Source: Chloroflexota bacterium (GTDB lineage: Bacteria; Chloroflexota; Dehalococcoidia; FW602-bin16). From it: 64,000 nucleotides of DNA. The stretch lies in assembly GCA_004297765.1 (NCBI GenBank), contig SCTZ01000200.1, positions 1 to 64,000 on the forward strand. Reading direction: 5' to 3'. Below, piece after piece: positions 42,063 through 51,670 of this stretch (its first letter is position 1; the number at the start of each line of letters is the position of its first letter). The notes beneath the pieces are model-generated. The model made no database searches and was not told where the DNA came from. It saw only the letters and a program-made list of their open reading frames with translations. A program made the translations under genes and the position numbers.

Positions 42063-43019
42063 ATGGGAAGTAGGAGGATCGTCAACGTGGACGAAGAACG
42101 GTTTCCGAATGCTGCACCGGAGTTCGGCTGCCCCATCTGCGGGCATTCGACCCCCGTGCCCGTTCTTGCCAAGAATGGTTATACAATCGCGTGCTGCGCG
42201 GCTTGCAGTGTTTTGCACGTGAGCCCGATTCCGTCCAATGAGATGTTACAGGCTCACTATCAGGACCCCAGCTACTTCAGCGGTCCGGAGGAGCAAGGTT
42301 ATCAGAGCTACTCCGCTATGCGAAAGGCTCTGATACCCCACTTCAAACGCCGTCTGGCCGTGGTCCGCAGTCAGGTTCCCACAGGAGGACGCCTGTTAGA
42401 CTTTGGCTGTGCGGCCGGGTACTTCCTCGATGTTGCGCGGTCTGAAGGCTGGCAGATCGCTGGAGTTGAGCTGTCCCAGGAGATGGCTCGACGAGCATCT
42501 GACATGCTGAGCATTCCTATCGCTTCATCTTTGGACTCTCTGCCTGACGGGGATTTCGATGCGATCTGCTTATGGGAGGTGATCGAGCACCTACCCCGTC
42601 CCATCGCTGAGTTGCGCCTCCTCCGCGATCGCTTGCGTCCCGGCGGATTGCTTATGCTATCGACTCCCAATACGGGACATTGGCAGGCGAAGCGCCAACC
42701 GGATGGATGGATTGGTTATCGTCCTCCCTCCCACCTCGTCTTCTTCGACGAGCGAACGTTGGCAGATGCCCTCGCTCGGGCCGGATTCGACCGTGTGACA
42801 ATCACTCGGGTTTCCCCTTTGCCACCATTGCCCAACTGGTTGCGCGATCTGACTGCCCCATTGCAGCGCGGCCTCAGCACAGGGCAGGCCAGAGCGTGGC
42901 CGGTGGCACTGATGGCATGGCGTGCCACCCGCCTTCTGGGCTGGGGATGGCAAATGCTACGGCATCCCGGTGACGATATCTTCGCAACCCTTGAAGCCGT
43001 CGCTTTTCGATCGGCATGA
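42063..43019 (+). CDS. Class I methyltransferase with N-terminal zinc ribbon
   Basis: This 318-residue protein has an N-terminal Cys4 motif (CPICG near residue 23, then CCAACSVLHV) that probably binds zinc. A class I methyltransferase domain follows with motif I LLDFGCAAGYFLDVA and EVIEHLPRPIAELRLLRDRLRPGGLLMLSTPN. This architecture is common in sugar-methylating enzymes of antibiotic and LPS pathways. The C-terminal ~60 residues are hydrophobic/basic and could touch the membrane. Weak ribosome site. Confidence 0.87.
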   Translation: MGSRRIVNVDEERFPNAAPEFGCPICGHSTPVPVLAKNGYTIACCAACSVLHVSPIPSNEMLQAHYQDPSYFSGPEEQGYQSYSAMRKALIPHFKRRLAVVRSQVPTGGRLLDFGCAAGYFLDVARSEGWQIAGVELSQEMARRASDMLSIPIASSLDSLPDGDFDAICLWEVIEHLPRPIAELRLLRDRLRPGGLLMLSTPNTGHWQAKRQPDGWIGYRPPSHLVFFDERTLADALARAGFDRVTITRVSPLPPLPNWLRDLTAPLQRGLSTGQARAWPVALMAWRATRLLGWGWQMLRHPGDDIFATLEAVAFRSA

Positions 43020-43040
43020 TTCGAAACTGGTGAGTGAAAC

Positions 43041-43844
43041 GTGGATCTTAGCATCATCGTAGTCTCATGGAACGTCGCTCCGCTGCTAGCCAATTGCCTG
43101 CGCTCTATCGCCGCTGGCGCGCAGGGGCTGGAGTACGAAGTTATCGTCATCGACAATGCTTCGACTGATGGCACCGCGGAGATGGTTCAGCGGGAGTTCC
43201 CCGAAGCACGGCTGACCCGCAACACGGAGAACATTGGCTTCGCGCGGGCCAACAACCAGGGAATCCGCGTCAGTCAGGGACGTTACGTTCTCCTGCTAAA
43301 CTGCGACACGATCGTCCCCCTGCACGGGCTGTCCGAACTTGTCCGGTTTATGAACGAGCATCCAGATGCAGGAGCTTGCGGGCCACGTCTTGTGCGTTCG
43401 GATGGCACCCCCCAGCCCTATTGTTTTGGCGGAGATCCGACCCTGCGCTACCTCGTGGCACGCGGATTGAACCAGATCCTGTTCCATCGCTACCTGCACG
43501 ACTGGGGCACGGACAGGATACAGAGGGTGGACTGGGTTTCCGGAGCCTGCCTGTTGCTTCGTCAGGAAGCGCTCAGCCTGACCGGCGCGCTGGACGAGAA
43601 CATCTTCATGTATTTCGAGGACAACGACCTCTGTCTGCGCTTGCGCAAGCAGAGATGGGGGGTCTATCTCTGTCCTCAGGTGTCTGTGACACACTTGGGT
43701 GGACAGAGCCTGGGGCAGAACCCGTGGGCGCGCGAGGAATACTATCGCAGTCTCGACTACTTCTTTGCCAAGCACTACGCGGTCACCTCTCGCACGCTGA
43801 TGCGCCCCGCGCTCAAGGTGTATAGGCTGCTGGTTGGCCGTTAA
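43041..43844 (+). CDS. GT2-family glycosyltransferase
   Basis: This 267-residue GT-A enzyme has LSIIVVSWNVAPLLANCLRS, VIVIDNASTDGTAEMV, NTENIGFARANNQGI, the metal motif LLNCDTIVP, and the acceptor motif VDWVSGACLLLRQEAL followed by FMYFEDNDLCLRLRK. It resembles rhamnosyltransferase-like (WbbL type) enzymes. GTG start. It ends 130 bases before the Dpm1-like gene. Confidence 0.9.
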   Translation: MDLSIIVVSWNVAPLLANCLRSIAAGAQGLEYEVIVIDNASTDGTAEMVQREFPEARLTRNTENIGFARANNQGIRVSQGRYVLLLNCDTIVPLHGLSELVRFMNEHPDAGACGPRLVRSDGTPQPYCFGGDPTLRYLVARGLNQILFHRYLHDWGTDRIQRVDWVSGACLLLRQEALSLTGALDENIFMYFEDNDLCLRLRKQRWGVYLCPQVSVTHLGGQSLGQNPWAREEYYRSLDYFFAKHYAVTSRTLMRPALKVYRLLVGR

Positions 43845-43976
43845 CTAGCCATCTGTTCCACACCCGTGTACAATGCAATATAGATCACCCATTAGAGGTG
43901 CCTCTCATCTGGGCCCGACCGGCGTGATCTGGTATCCCTCGGTAATTGCGACCTGCTTTAGCCATGGGAGGCGATT

Positions 43977-44702
43977 GTGACGCTGCAGCAGAAAGTCATC
44001 GTCATCATGCCCACCTATAACGAAGCGAAAAACCTACCCTTGATGATCGAGGAGTTGTTGGCGCTGCCGCTCGAAGGGTACGAGCTGTCTGTCCTTGTCG
44101 TGGATGACAACTCGCCGGATGGCACCGGTCAGATCGCGGACGAGATCGCTCGGAACCGATCGGGGCGGGTACAGGTCATGCACCGCGCCGGCAAACAAGG
44201 TCTGGGCACGGCCTACGTAGCGGGTTACAAGCGGGCTCTGGCGCTGGACGCCGATATCGTGGTCCAGATGGACGCTGATTTCTCTCACTCCCCCTCGTAC
44301 GTGCCCGGCCTGATTAAATTGCTCTCGACACACGACGTGGCCGTTGGCTCTCGCTACGTGTCCGGCGGCGGTCTCGACGAACGCTGGGGGCTCTCTCGAC
44401 GCGTGCTCAGCAAGGGCGGGAACATGTACGCCCGCTTCATCACCGGGCTCGGACCACGCGACGTCACGGCGGGTTTCAAGGCCTTCCGCCGGACCTCGCT
44501 GGCTGCGCTCGACCTCGATCGCCTCAAGAGCGACGGCTATGCATTCCAGATCGAGGTCGCCTACGCCTGTCACAAGAAAGGCTTGCGCATCGCGGAGTTA
44601 CCGATCACTTTCATGGATCGCACCTATGGCACGTCCAAGATGTCCCCGGCCATCGTGCTAGAAGCGATGTGGCGGACCTGGCAAATCAAGTGGCGGTACT
44701 GA
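43977..44702 (+). CDS. Polyprenol monophosphomannose synthase (Dpm1-like)
   Basis: This 241-residue GT2 enzyme transfers mannose (or another hexose) from GDP-sugar to polyprenyl phosphate. VIVIMPTYNEAKNLPLMIEEL and VLVVDDNSPDGTGQIADEIA lead the protein, with QMDADFSHSPSYVPGLI as the metal-binding segment, SRYVSGGGLDERWGLSRRVLSKGGN, DVTAGFKAFRR and ITFMDRTYGTSKMSP at the end. It lacks the C-terminal membrane segments of longer homologues, like the shorter Dpm1 type. GTG start. It overlaps the next gene. Confidence 0.93.
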   Translation: MTLQQKVIVIMPTYNEAKNLPLMIEELLALPLEGYELSVLVVDDNSPDGTGQIADEIARNRSGRVQVMHRAGKQGLGTAYVAGYKRALALDADIVVQMDADFSHSPSYVPGLIKLLSTHDVAVGSRYVSGGGLDERWGLSRRVLSKGGNMYARFITGLGPRDVTAGFKAFRRTSLAALDLDRLKSDGYAFQIEVAYACHKKGLRIAELPITFMDRTYGTSKMSPAIVLEAMWRTWQIKWRY

Positions 44703-47700
44703 GTCTCTCCCGCCCTATCCTTTCCAGACTCGCGCAGCACGGTGACGCGCGAGCCGTGGCATGCCTGTTGTTACTTCCCCTGGTCTTCCTGTGGGCCTCA
44801 TTGTTTGGGGGCAAGGTCCTCCTACCCATCGATAACCTGTACTCCGCGCCTCCCTGGACCGCCGGAGCGGAGGCGATGGGAGTGGGGACTCCGCATAACC
44901 ATCTTATCGGCGACATGATCTTTCAGAATTTTGGCTGGAAGAGCTTCGCGCGCGATTCGTTCGCACGTGGCGACGTCCCGTTGTGGAACCCCAACATCTT
45001 TGGCGGCATGCCGTTTCTGGCTGGCGGGCAGTCCGGCTCGATCTATCCTCCTGGCGTGGTGTTCTACATACTGCCGGTAGAGCAGGCCTACGGCTGGTTT
45101 ACGGCCCTCCATCTCTTCCTGGCCGGTCTTTTCACTTACTTCTTGCTGCGCGTCATCGGCAGCAGACCGCTGGGAGCCCTCATCGCGGGGATCACTTTCG
45201 CCTATAGTGGCTTCCTGGTGGTCAGCTTCCTGTGGCCCATGATACTCAGCGCCGCCGTCTGGCTGCCCCTCTTTCTCGCGCTGATCGAGCTCACCGCTCG
45301 ACGCGCCGAAGGGGCTGGTCGAGGCTGGCTGAGCCCATGGCTTCTCGTACCGGCGGGCGGGCTGACCGTCGGTCTACAACTCCTGGCCGGTCATCTGGAG
45401 ATCAGCTTCTACTTCCTGTTCAGCGCGATGATCTTCGCCGTATGCCGCCTGGCGCTGCTTCTCTGGCGCACAAAACGCCCGCTCCAGGTCATACCAGTGG
45501 GATCGCTCTTGCTCGCGATGGTCGTCCTGGGAGCCGGAATTGCGCTGGTCCAGTTGTGGCCGTTCTACGATCTGATCAAGGAGAACTTCCGGTCGGGGCT
45601 GGTCAGCTATCAAGACGTGGTCGGCTGGGCTCTGCCGAAGTCACGGCTCATCACCTTCCTGGTGCCCGACTTTTTCGGCAACCCTGCGGTTCACGACTAT
45701 CTGAGCCTGGTGGACGGGACGATCAAGTCGATCGCCGTCACTACGCCCAACGGCAGTCAGCAGGCCTTCATCGAAGTGAACCCAGCCCGCTTCAAGAACT
45801 ACGTGGAGGGGGCCAGCTACGTGGGCGTGCTACCGCTCCTCCTGGCCGTGCTCGCCCTTTGGCGACGTAAGCCTCAGGCGTGGATCTTCGCTGGCTACGC
45901 GGCTCTCTGTCTACTGCTCGCCTTCGGAGCGCCGATCTACCGACTGTTCTGGGTCTTGCCAGGTATCGACCAACTGCACTCGACATTCCGCTGGATCTAT
46001 CCCTATACTTTGTGCGTGGCCGTGCTGGCCGGCCTGGGGGCGGACGCGCTCGCCCGCGGTCTCGTGCCCCGCCGTGTCGCCACGGCGCTGGGAAGCCTGA
46101 CCCTGGGCGCTGGCGCAATTCTTATGCTGGGGCTCGCGGGGAGTCGGGTGCTCTTCGAGCCCACGCTCTATTTAATCGACACGTTCTTCGCTCAGTTTCG
46201 GTCATTCGCCATGGCTTTCGGGGACGCCACGCTCTTCTACTCCTTCGAGACACGCAACCTGGCCGTCTTCGGAGCCATGCTGGCCCTGTCCGGCTTGCTC
46301 ATCGTGGTCAGGCGCCCTATCCGTTGGTATGGCCTGCTAGCCGGCCTTGTGGTCGTTGATCTGTTCCTGTTCGGATTTGTGTTCAACTCCTCCGTCGATG
46401 AGAAGCTGCTGGGCTACGTTCCGGGCAGCGTAGCCTTCTTGCGCTCAGACCCGGAGCCCTATCGCGTGGTGAGCTTCGACCAGGGAGGGGCTCTTCAACC
46501 CAACACGGCCATGCTGGCCGGCATCCAGGACGTGCGCGGCTACGACACCGTGATTCCCAGACAGTACGTCGAGTACTGGTCACTGCTCGAGAAGCCCAGC
46601 GGGCTGCTCTATAGCCAGATCGATAGGCTCATGGACCCACGCTCCCTTCAATCGCCTTTGCTCGACCTCTTGAACGTCAAGTATGTGCTAACTACAGCGA
46701 GCATCGGTCTTCCCAACCTGGAGGAGGTCTACCGCGGCGAGATCAGCATTTATCGCAATACCCGCGTTCTGCCGCGCGCCTTTATGATAGACGATCCCGC
46801 CGGGGTCACGGTCGCACGGGACAAGGAGCAAGCCTTGGGACTCCTGTCAAAGCCAAGCTTCGATCCGCGCCGATCTCTCATCCTGGAAGGGGACGTTCCC
46901 TTCCGTTCCTGGGAGAAGCAGTTGGGACAACCTGCTCCAACCGTGGATCTGGAGTACCAGGGATCGAATCGCGTCATACTGCATACGTCGGCAGCGTCTG
47001 ACGGGTACCTGGTGCTGAGCGACAGTTACTTCCCGGGCTGGAGAGCGTTGTTGGATGGGGCCGAGGCGCCGGTGCTGCGGGCGAACCGCATTTTCCGGGG
47101 CGTGTTCGTGCCGGCTGGCGACCACGAGGTACAGCTGCGCTACGATCCACTCAGCTTCCGGGTGGGCTCATACATCTCGCTCCTCTTCGCACTGGCGGCC
47201 GGTCTGTCGCTGGCCGTTGGGCTCCGCAAAGTTCTTCCGTGGGGCCGAGGAGAGACATCCACGATCCAGCGGATCATGAAGAACAGCCTGATGCCCATGG
47301 CGGCGCAACTACTAAACAAGGCCATGGATTTCGGCTTCGCCGTGTATATGGCCTGGCTGCTCGGGCCGGAAGGTGTGGGCAAGTATACCCTGGCCGTCGT
47401 CCTGATTGGGTACTTCTATATCTTCACCGACTTCGGGCTGGGGACCTTGCTCACCAGGGAGGTTGCCAAGGATCGTGCGGTGGCCCGCGGTCTCCTCGGC
47501 CACACCCTCGCCCTCCGGCTGTGGTTGGTGATCGCCTGCACGCCGATCTTACTGGCCGTCGTGGGCGTCTACCGTTGGCAGCTTGGCATGACGAATGATA
47601 CGGCCCTAGCCGTGCTGCTTCTAGCGGCGTCGATGTTGCCCAGCGGCGCCAATAGTGCCCTGAGCGCCGCGTTCAACGGGTTTGAGAAGATGGAGTTCCC

Positions 47701-48736
47701 GGCCTTCGTCACCATCTTGACGAACGTGCTACGCGTGGGGTTAGGCGTGGCCGCTTTGGTGGCCGGTTATGGGATCGTTGGGCTAGCCGCGACCACTATT
47801 GTCGTGAACTTATCGACGACGATCACGCTCTACATTCTGGTTCGACGCGAGCTATTCACGCCGGGCTGGCGGCACAATCGCCGTGCCGAATGGTCGATGG
47901 TACGAACGGCCTTCCCGCTGATGATCAACAACTTCTTGAGCACCATCTTCTTCCGCATCGACGTCTTGCTTCTGAGTGTCCTTTCCGGGGCTGGCGCCAA
48001 CGTGGCCATCGGCTGGTACTCCACGGCCTATAAGTTCATCGATGGGCTCAACTTCATTCCATCACTGTTCACGCTGGCTCTCTTCCCAGTGATGTCGCGC
48101 TATGCGGACTCGGCCCCGGATTCGCTACTCCGCACCTACCGAGTCGCTCTCAAAGTGCTCCTGATTATCGGTCTGCCGATAACCATCGGCACGACAGTCA
48201 CCGCGGACAAGATCATCCTGTTAGTGTTCGGTCAGGAGTATGCGCCATCCGCGCTTGCATTGCAGGTGCTGATCTGGTTCCTGCCGTTCAGCTTTGTCAA
48301 TAGTGTGACACAGTACGTCCTTATCGCAGTCAACCGGCAGCGCTTTCTGACGGGGGCTTTCGTGATCGGGGCCGCGTTCAACATCCTCGCAAACGCCATC
48401 GCCATTCCGCTGTTCGGCTATCTCGGTGCCGCGGTCGTCACGATCCTGTCTGAGATCGTGCTCATGGTCCCCTTCATGTACGCCGTGCACAAGCACGTGG
48501 GCGTCATCTCGCTGCCATCCCTCGCCGCCCGGCCAATCATCGCGGCGGCCGTCATGGGTGCGGCGGTCTGGTGGCTGCGTGCTGAGAGTCTCCCCATTCT
48601 TCTGCTCGCATCGGCTGTGGTCTACACGGCGGCCTTGCTTGCTGTTGGAATCCTGCGGGATGATGACATGGCCCTACTGGCCGAGCTCATGCCTCGCCGA
48701 TGGAGGGTCCGCAGGCCAATCCCTCTCTCTGAATAG
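44669..48736 (+). CDS. YfhO-like membrane protein fused to a Wzx-type flippase
   Basis: This is a very large (1355-residue) integral membrane protein. Residues 1-865 resemble YfhO-type bacterial membrane proteins: many hydrophobic segments, GDVPLWNPNIFGGMPFLAGG, a GT-C-like first loop with acidic residues (LLPIDNLYSAPPW) and a long soluble part with RVLPRAFMIDD and SYFPGWRALLDGAEAP. From residue ~870 (MKNSLMPMAAQLLNKAMDFG) a complete MOP-type flippase follows, with LLGPEGVGKYTLAVVL, AIGWYSTAYKF, and IITVTADKIILLVFGQEYAPS-like segments. No ribosome site is visible at the internal Met, so I read it as a true fusion. It starts at GTG within the Dpm1 gene; another GTG at 44690 is possible. Confidence 0.85.
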   Translation: MADLANQVAVLSLSRPILSRLAQHGDARAVACLLLLPLVFLWASLFGGKVLLPIDNLYSAPPWTAGAEAMGVGTPHNHLIGDMIFQNFGWKSFARDSFARGDVPLWNPNIFGGMPFLAGGQSGSIYPPGVVFYILPVEQAYGWFTALHLFLAGLFTYFLLRVIGSRPLGALIAGITFAYSGFLVVSFLWPMILSAAVWLPLFLALIELTARRAEGAGRGWLSPWLLVPAGGLTVGLQLLAGHLEISFYFLFSAMIFAVCRLALLLWRTKRPLQVIPVGSLLLAMVVLGAGIALVQLWPFYDLIKENFRSGLVSYQDVVGWALPKSRLITFLVPDFFGNPAVHDYLSLVDGTIKSIAVTTPNGSQQAFIEVNPARFKNYVEGASYVGVLPLLLAVLALWRRKPQAWIFAGYAALCLLLAFGAPIYRLFWVLPGIDQLHSTFRWIYPYTLCVAVLAGLGADALARGLVPRRVATALGSLTLGAGAILMLGLAGSRVLFEPTLYLIDTFFAQFRSFAMAFGDATLFYSFETRNLAVFGAMLALSGLLIVVRRPIRWYGLLAGLVVVDLFLFGFVFNSSVDEKLLGYVPGSVAFLRSDPEPYRVVSFDQGGALQPNTAMLAGIQDVRGYDTVIPRQYVEYWSLLEKPSGLLYSQIDRLMDPRSLQSPLLDLLNVKYVLTTASIGLPNLEEVYRGEISIYRNTRVLPRAFMIDDPAGVTVARDKEQALGLLSKPSFDPRRSLILEGDVPFRSWEKQLGQPAPTVDLEYQGSNRVILHTSAASDGYLVLSDSYFPGWRALLDGAEAPVLRANRIFRGVFVPAGDHEVQLRYDPLSFRVGSYISLLFALAAGLSLAVGLRKVLPWGRGETSTIQRIMKNSLMPMAAQLLNKAMDFGFAVYMAWLLGPEGVGKYTLAVVLIGYFYIFTDFGLGTLLTREVAKDRAVARGLLGHTLALRLWLVIACTPILLAVVGVYRWQLGMTNDTALAVLLLAASMLPSGANSALSAAFNGFEKMEFPAFVTILTNVLRVGLGVAALVAGYGIVGLAATTIVVNLSTTITLYILVRRELFTPGWRHNRRAEWSMVRTAFPLMINNFLSTIFFRIDVLLLSVLSGAGANVAIGWYSTAYKFIDGLNFIPSLFTLALFPVMSRYADSAPDSLLRTYRVALKVLLIIGLPITIGTTVTADKIILLVFGQEYAPSALALQVLIWFLPFSFVNSVTQYVLIAVNRQRFLTGAFVIGAAFNILANAIAIPLFGYLGAAVVTILSEIVLMVPFMYAVHKHVGVISLPSLAARPIIAAAVMGAAVWWLRAESLPILLLASAVVYTAALLAVGILRDDDMALLAELMPRRWRVRRPIPLSE

Positions 48737-48910
48737 TCACCTCCCTCCCCCCACGAGTAGTACGGTTGCCCCATGACTCAATACCCATTGTGATCCCACC
48801 AACTTGACGATAGGATTGGAGAGACAAGCTATCATCTGAGCGCCGTCTGCGGCGAAAGCAAATGCGCGCGGGGCAGGGGCACCCACAAAGGCCACTGATC
48901 GGGGAATCCT
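48737..48910. other. Intergenic region before the TadE-like genes
   Basis: About 175 bases separating the glycan genes from the Tad-like genes. I see no clear promoter or terminator. Confidence 0.35.
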
Positions 48911-49321
48911 ATGTTCAGACGTTTCTTGCGACGATCGAGGCAGCAGCGCGGACAGAGCCTGGTCGAGTTCACTCTGGTTGTCCCCTTGTTGCTGCTATCG
49001 TTAGTTGGGATTAGCGATCTGGGGCGAGTGATGTACTACTACGTCGCTATCTCCAACGCCTCGGTGGAGGGCTCGCGGCAGGCTAGCAATCCCCTAAGCA
49101 CCGACACGGATATTCGCAACGCGGTGCACGACGAAGCCTCGCCCCTGATCGAGATCGCCTTCGGCGATATCATGATCACGCCCACTCCGATCCGCACAGA
49201 GGGCCAGCCCGTCTCCGTGACGGTAGTCTATCGCTTTGCCGCCGTGACTCCGCTCGTCAACCGGATGTGGAGCGGAGGATCGCTGAACATCCAGAGCTCT
49301 ACCACAATGATGGTGCAGTAG
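48911..49321 (+). CDS. TadE-like pseudopilin
   Basis: This 136-residue protein has a short basic N-terminus and the prepilin-like QRGQSLVEFTLVVPLLLLSLVGI, followed by DLGRVMYYYVAISNASVEGSR, the TadE-like signature (PF07811). TadE/F are minor pseudopilins of Flp/Tad type IV pili, processed at G|xxxxE by a prepilin peptidase. The remainder is a small extracellular beta domain. No Tad ATPase or secretin is in the window, so the assembly genes must lie elsewhere, or the protein has a different role. The ATG follows GGGAA. Confidence 0.87.
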   Translation: MFRRFLRRSRQQRGQSLVEFTLVVPLLLLSLVGISDLGRVMYYYVAISNASVEGSRQASNPLSTDTDIRNAVHDEASPLIEIAFGDIMITPTPIRTEGQPVSVTVVYRFAAVTPLVNRMWSGGSLNIQSSTTMMVQ

Positions 49322-49448
49322 CGCTGTGTTGCTCGTGCCCTGACAGGCGAAAACGTGTGCACCCCCCCGAATCCGACCGATCGGTCCGATCGGACCGATC
49401 GGTCGGATTCGGGGGGTGCACATCAGTTCATCAGTCACAGGGCAATAG
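49322..49448. repeat. Hairpin repeat element, copy 2
   Basis: The same arms as copy 1 (25025-25132) flank a different core: a near-perfect 67-base palindrome (49356-49422) made of TGTGCAC, a C7/G6 run and GATCGG units. It starts directly at the TAG of the TadE gene and ends before the next TadE-like gene. Confidence 0.8.
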
Positions 49449-49460
49449 TTGAGAGGTAGG

Positions 49461-49922
49461 ATGAGACCACCGACGTTACGATCAGGTGCATTAGGCGACC
49501 GATCAGCACGGCGCGCAAGAAGCGGTTGGGCTGGTATGGGGCAGGAGGGGCAGAACATCGTGGAATTCGCCTTGGTTGTGCCCCTGATCGTGCTGATGCT
49601 GGTGGGAATCGTGGAGTTTGGCCGCGGTATGAACGCGTTCGTCACGCTCAGCGAGGCCGCCCGAGAGGGGGCGCGAGCTGGCATCTATACCACCGCGACC
49701 GACGTCGCGATCCGCACCGCGGTGCGCAGCCAAACGGCCGCGACGCTGGGACAGATTCCGGACGCGGATATCGCGATCAGTCCAGGTGAGCCACGCACGT
49801 CCGGCGATCGGCTGTCCGTGACGGTCAACTATGATTTCGTGCCGGCCACGCCGATCTTCAGTACCATCCTGGGAGGGGGCGTGCTCAACTTGCGCGCACA
49901 GGCGAAGATGAAGGTGCAATAG
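49461..49922 (+). CDS. TadE-like pseudopilin, second copy
   Basis: About 153 residues. A basic leader precedes GQNIVEFALVVPLIVLMLVGI, then VEFGRGMNAFVTLSEAAREGARA, the usual TadE motif. It is about as long as its neighbour, to which it is related, and the C-terminal domain has the same arrangement (GDRLSVTVNYDFVPATP against QPVSVTVVYRFAAVTP). The start is uncertain: ATG at 49461 has AGAGG very close; ATG at 49535 would delete the basic leader. It lies four bases before the TadG-like gene. Confidence 0.83.
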   Translation: MRPPTLRSGALGDRSARRARSGWAGMGQEGQNIVEFALVVPLIVLMLVGIVEFGRGMNAFVTLSEAAREGARAGIYTTATDVAIRTAVRSQTAATLGQIPDADIAISPGEPRTSGDRLSVTVNYDFVPATPIFSTILGGGVLNLRAQAKMKVQ

Positions 49923-49925
49923 GTC

Positions 49926-51644
49926 ATGCGGATAGCCGCACGACTTCAGCGAGAGAGAGGGAAGCTATCAGAACGGCTTCGCGAGCAGCGGGGGCAGGCC
50001 ATCGTGCTGTTGGCCGTGGCTCTTGTCTTCGTTCTGGGATTCCTGGCATTGACGCTCGACGTTGGTTATGCCTACGTGCAGCGACGGCTGGGACAAAACG
50101 CGGCAGACGCCGCCACAGCGGCCGCAGCCTATGTCATCGCCTCGAACACCCCGTGTTCGGGCACCTGCGCCGACGTAGATACGCGGGTTAGGAACGCCAT
50201 CGACACCTACGCCCGTGCCAACTTCACTGGCGAACCCGATAGCCACCAGCCAGTCGATTGGTCTGGCGACCCTCCCGTCTACGTGGACTCCGGCGGACAG
50301 TATGCGGGGGTCGTCGGTGCGGGCTCCCTGCCCAGTACGGCAACTGGGGTGGTGATAACAACCACCAACACTATTGCTTCTTTCTTCGCCGCCGTCCTGG
50401 GACACAGCACGATTCCTGTACAGGCCACCGGGAGCGCGGTCATGGTTGGTGTCCAGATGTCTTCAGTCGCGGGACAGGGAGGTCTTATTCCTGTGGTGGT
50501 GCCCCAGTTGGATTTTCAAGAAAGTGGGCAAATCCTCTATGATCTGTGGGGCCCACACTACGGGCAGACCTACGGCGTAGGATCCCAGTACAAGGGGCTG
50601 GCGGATTACAGCGACGCCAGCGGGCCGGGATACGTGCCAAGCCCGACCTGCAATGATGGCAGCCAAACGTGTGTGGGGCAATGGGCCCTATATGGCTTCG
50701 ACGGTGTCATCGGCCTGGGCGACAATGTTGCGCTGATCAACGGCAACAAGACCGGCTGGGTCACCTCTGGCTTCCAAGCCTTCTGCAGTCGGCAGGGCAC
50801 CTCTGATGCTGGCGGGGCATATGGCATCTTCAAGGTGCCGATCTACGACAGCTTCAATGATCCATACGTCCACGTGGCAGGATTCGGGGCGTTCAAGGTG
50901 TACTGCAATGATATTGGCAACAGCATGTGGGGCAAGTTTGTTTCGTACGTGGCGCCGAACGGGTCCATAGACTTTGGGGCAAATCTTACGTTGCCCGGAC
51001 CCCGGGTCATGAGGTACGTCCAGCCGTTTACCGGCGTCTCAGCGGGAGGACAGTCCACCGCAACGAGGACGCCCACCACGGCTCTCACTCCAACCCGAAC
51101 GTCCACGCCGCCCGGCGCCACCGCGACAGCCACTGGCACACCTATCGGAGTCGGTCCGACTTCGACATCGACGGCCACACCCGCCGGATCGACACCCACG
51201 CCGACTCGAACGTCGACCGCCACGGTGCCCGCGACTGCCACGACAACCGCGACTGCCACCGCGACCGTGACTGCCACGGCAACACGCACCGCGACTACTG
51301 CACCGATGTTAACGCCCACACCTCATACCATCACCGTGAATGGGTGGAACGCCGCGCATGAAGTCGTTAGTAGGAGCACGACAACCTTCACCTGCGGCGC
51401 GGGTACCGCTACGGTTGGCCCGATCAACTGGAGCTCTCATGCTTCGACCACGCTCTACTTCGTGATCTGGTCTACCAACCAGGCGGCCCCGTCGAGTGGA
51501 CAGGTGACACATCAGGTTGCCACGGGCAACGGTTTCACCCAGACTCTACCTGGAGCGGGTACCTATACGGTCTATGCCTACGATTCAGGTAACAACTCCA
51601 ACAAAGATGCGACCATCTCCTCCTTTGCGGTGAGATGCCAGTAG
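49926..51644 (+). CDS. TadG-like protein with Thr/Pro-rich stalk
   Basis: This 572-residue protein has a basic N-terminus and the prepilin-like transmembrane helix QRGQAIVLLAVALVFVLGFLALTLDVGYAYVQRR, typical of TadG N-terminal domains, with NAADAATAAAA after it. The extracellular part holds a beta-rich domain with paired Cys (CNDGSQTC; AFCSRQ; VYCND), a Thr/Pro/Ala-rich stalk (residues ~375-455) and a C-terminal ~110-residue module (VGPINWSSH, LYFVIWSTNQAAPSS, GAGTYTVYAYDSGNNSNKD). The stalk is a likely O-glycosylation target. It and the next gene are tandem paralogues. Confidence 0.85.
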   Translation: MRIAARLQRERGKLSERLREQRGQAIVLLAVALVFVLGFLALTLDVGYAYVQRRLGQNAADAATAAAAYVIASNTPCSGTCADVDTRVRNAIDTYARANFTGEPDSHQPVDWSGDPPVYVDSGGQYAGVVGAGSLPSTATGVVITTTNTIASFFAAVLGHSTIPVQATGSAVMVGVQMSSVAGQGGLIPVVVPQLDFQESGQILYDLWGPHYGQTYGVGSQYKGLADYSDASGPGYVPSPTCNDGSQTCVGQWALYGFDGVIGLGDNVALINGNKTGWVTSGFQAFCSRQGTSDAGGAYGIFKVPIYDSFNDPYVHVAGFGAFKVYCNDIGNSMWGKFVSYVAPNGSIDFGANLTLPGPRVMRYVQPFTGVSAGGQSTATRTPTTALTPTRTSTPPGATATATGTPIGVGPTSTSTATPAGSTPTPTRTSTATVPATATTTATATATVTATATRTATTAPMLTPTPHTITVNGWNAAHEVVSRSTTTFTCGAGTATVGPINWSSHASTTLYFVIWSTNQAAPSSGQVTHQVATGNGFTQTLPGAGTYTVYAYDSGNNSNKDATISSFAVRCQ

Positions 51645-51670
51645 TTGAAGGGAGTATGGTGGAGGCCGCC

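Noticed and set aside
51050-51310. Dense short repeats (ACNGCNACN type) in the TadG-like gene
   Set aside because: They encode a Thr/Pro/Ala-rich stalk; ordinary low-complexity coding sequence, not a regulatory array.
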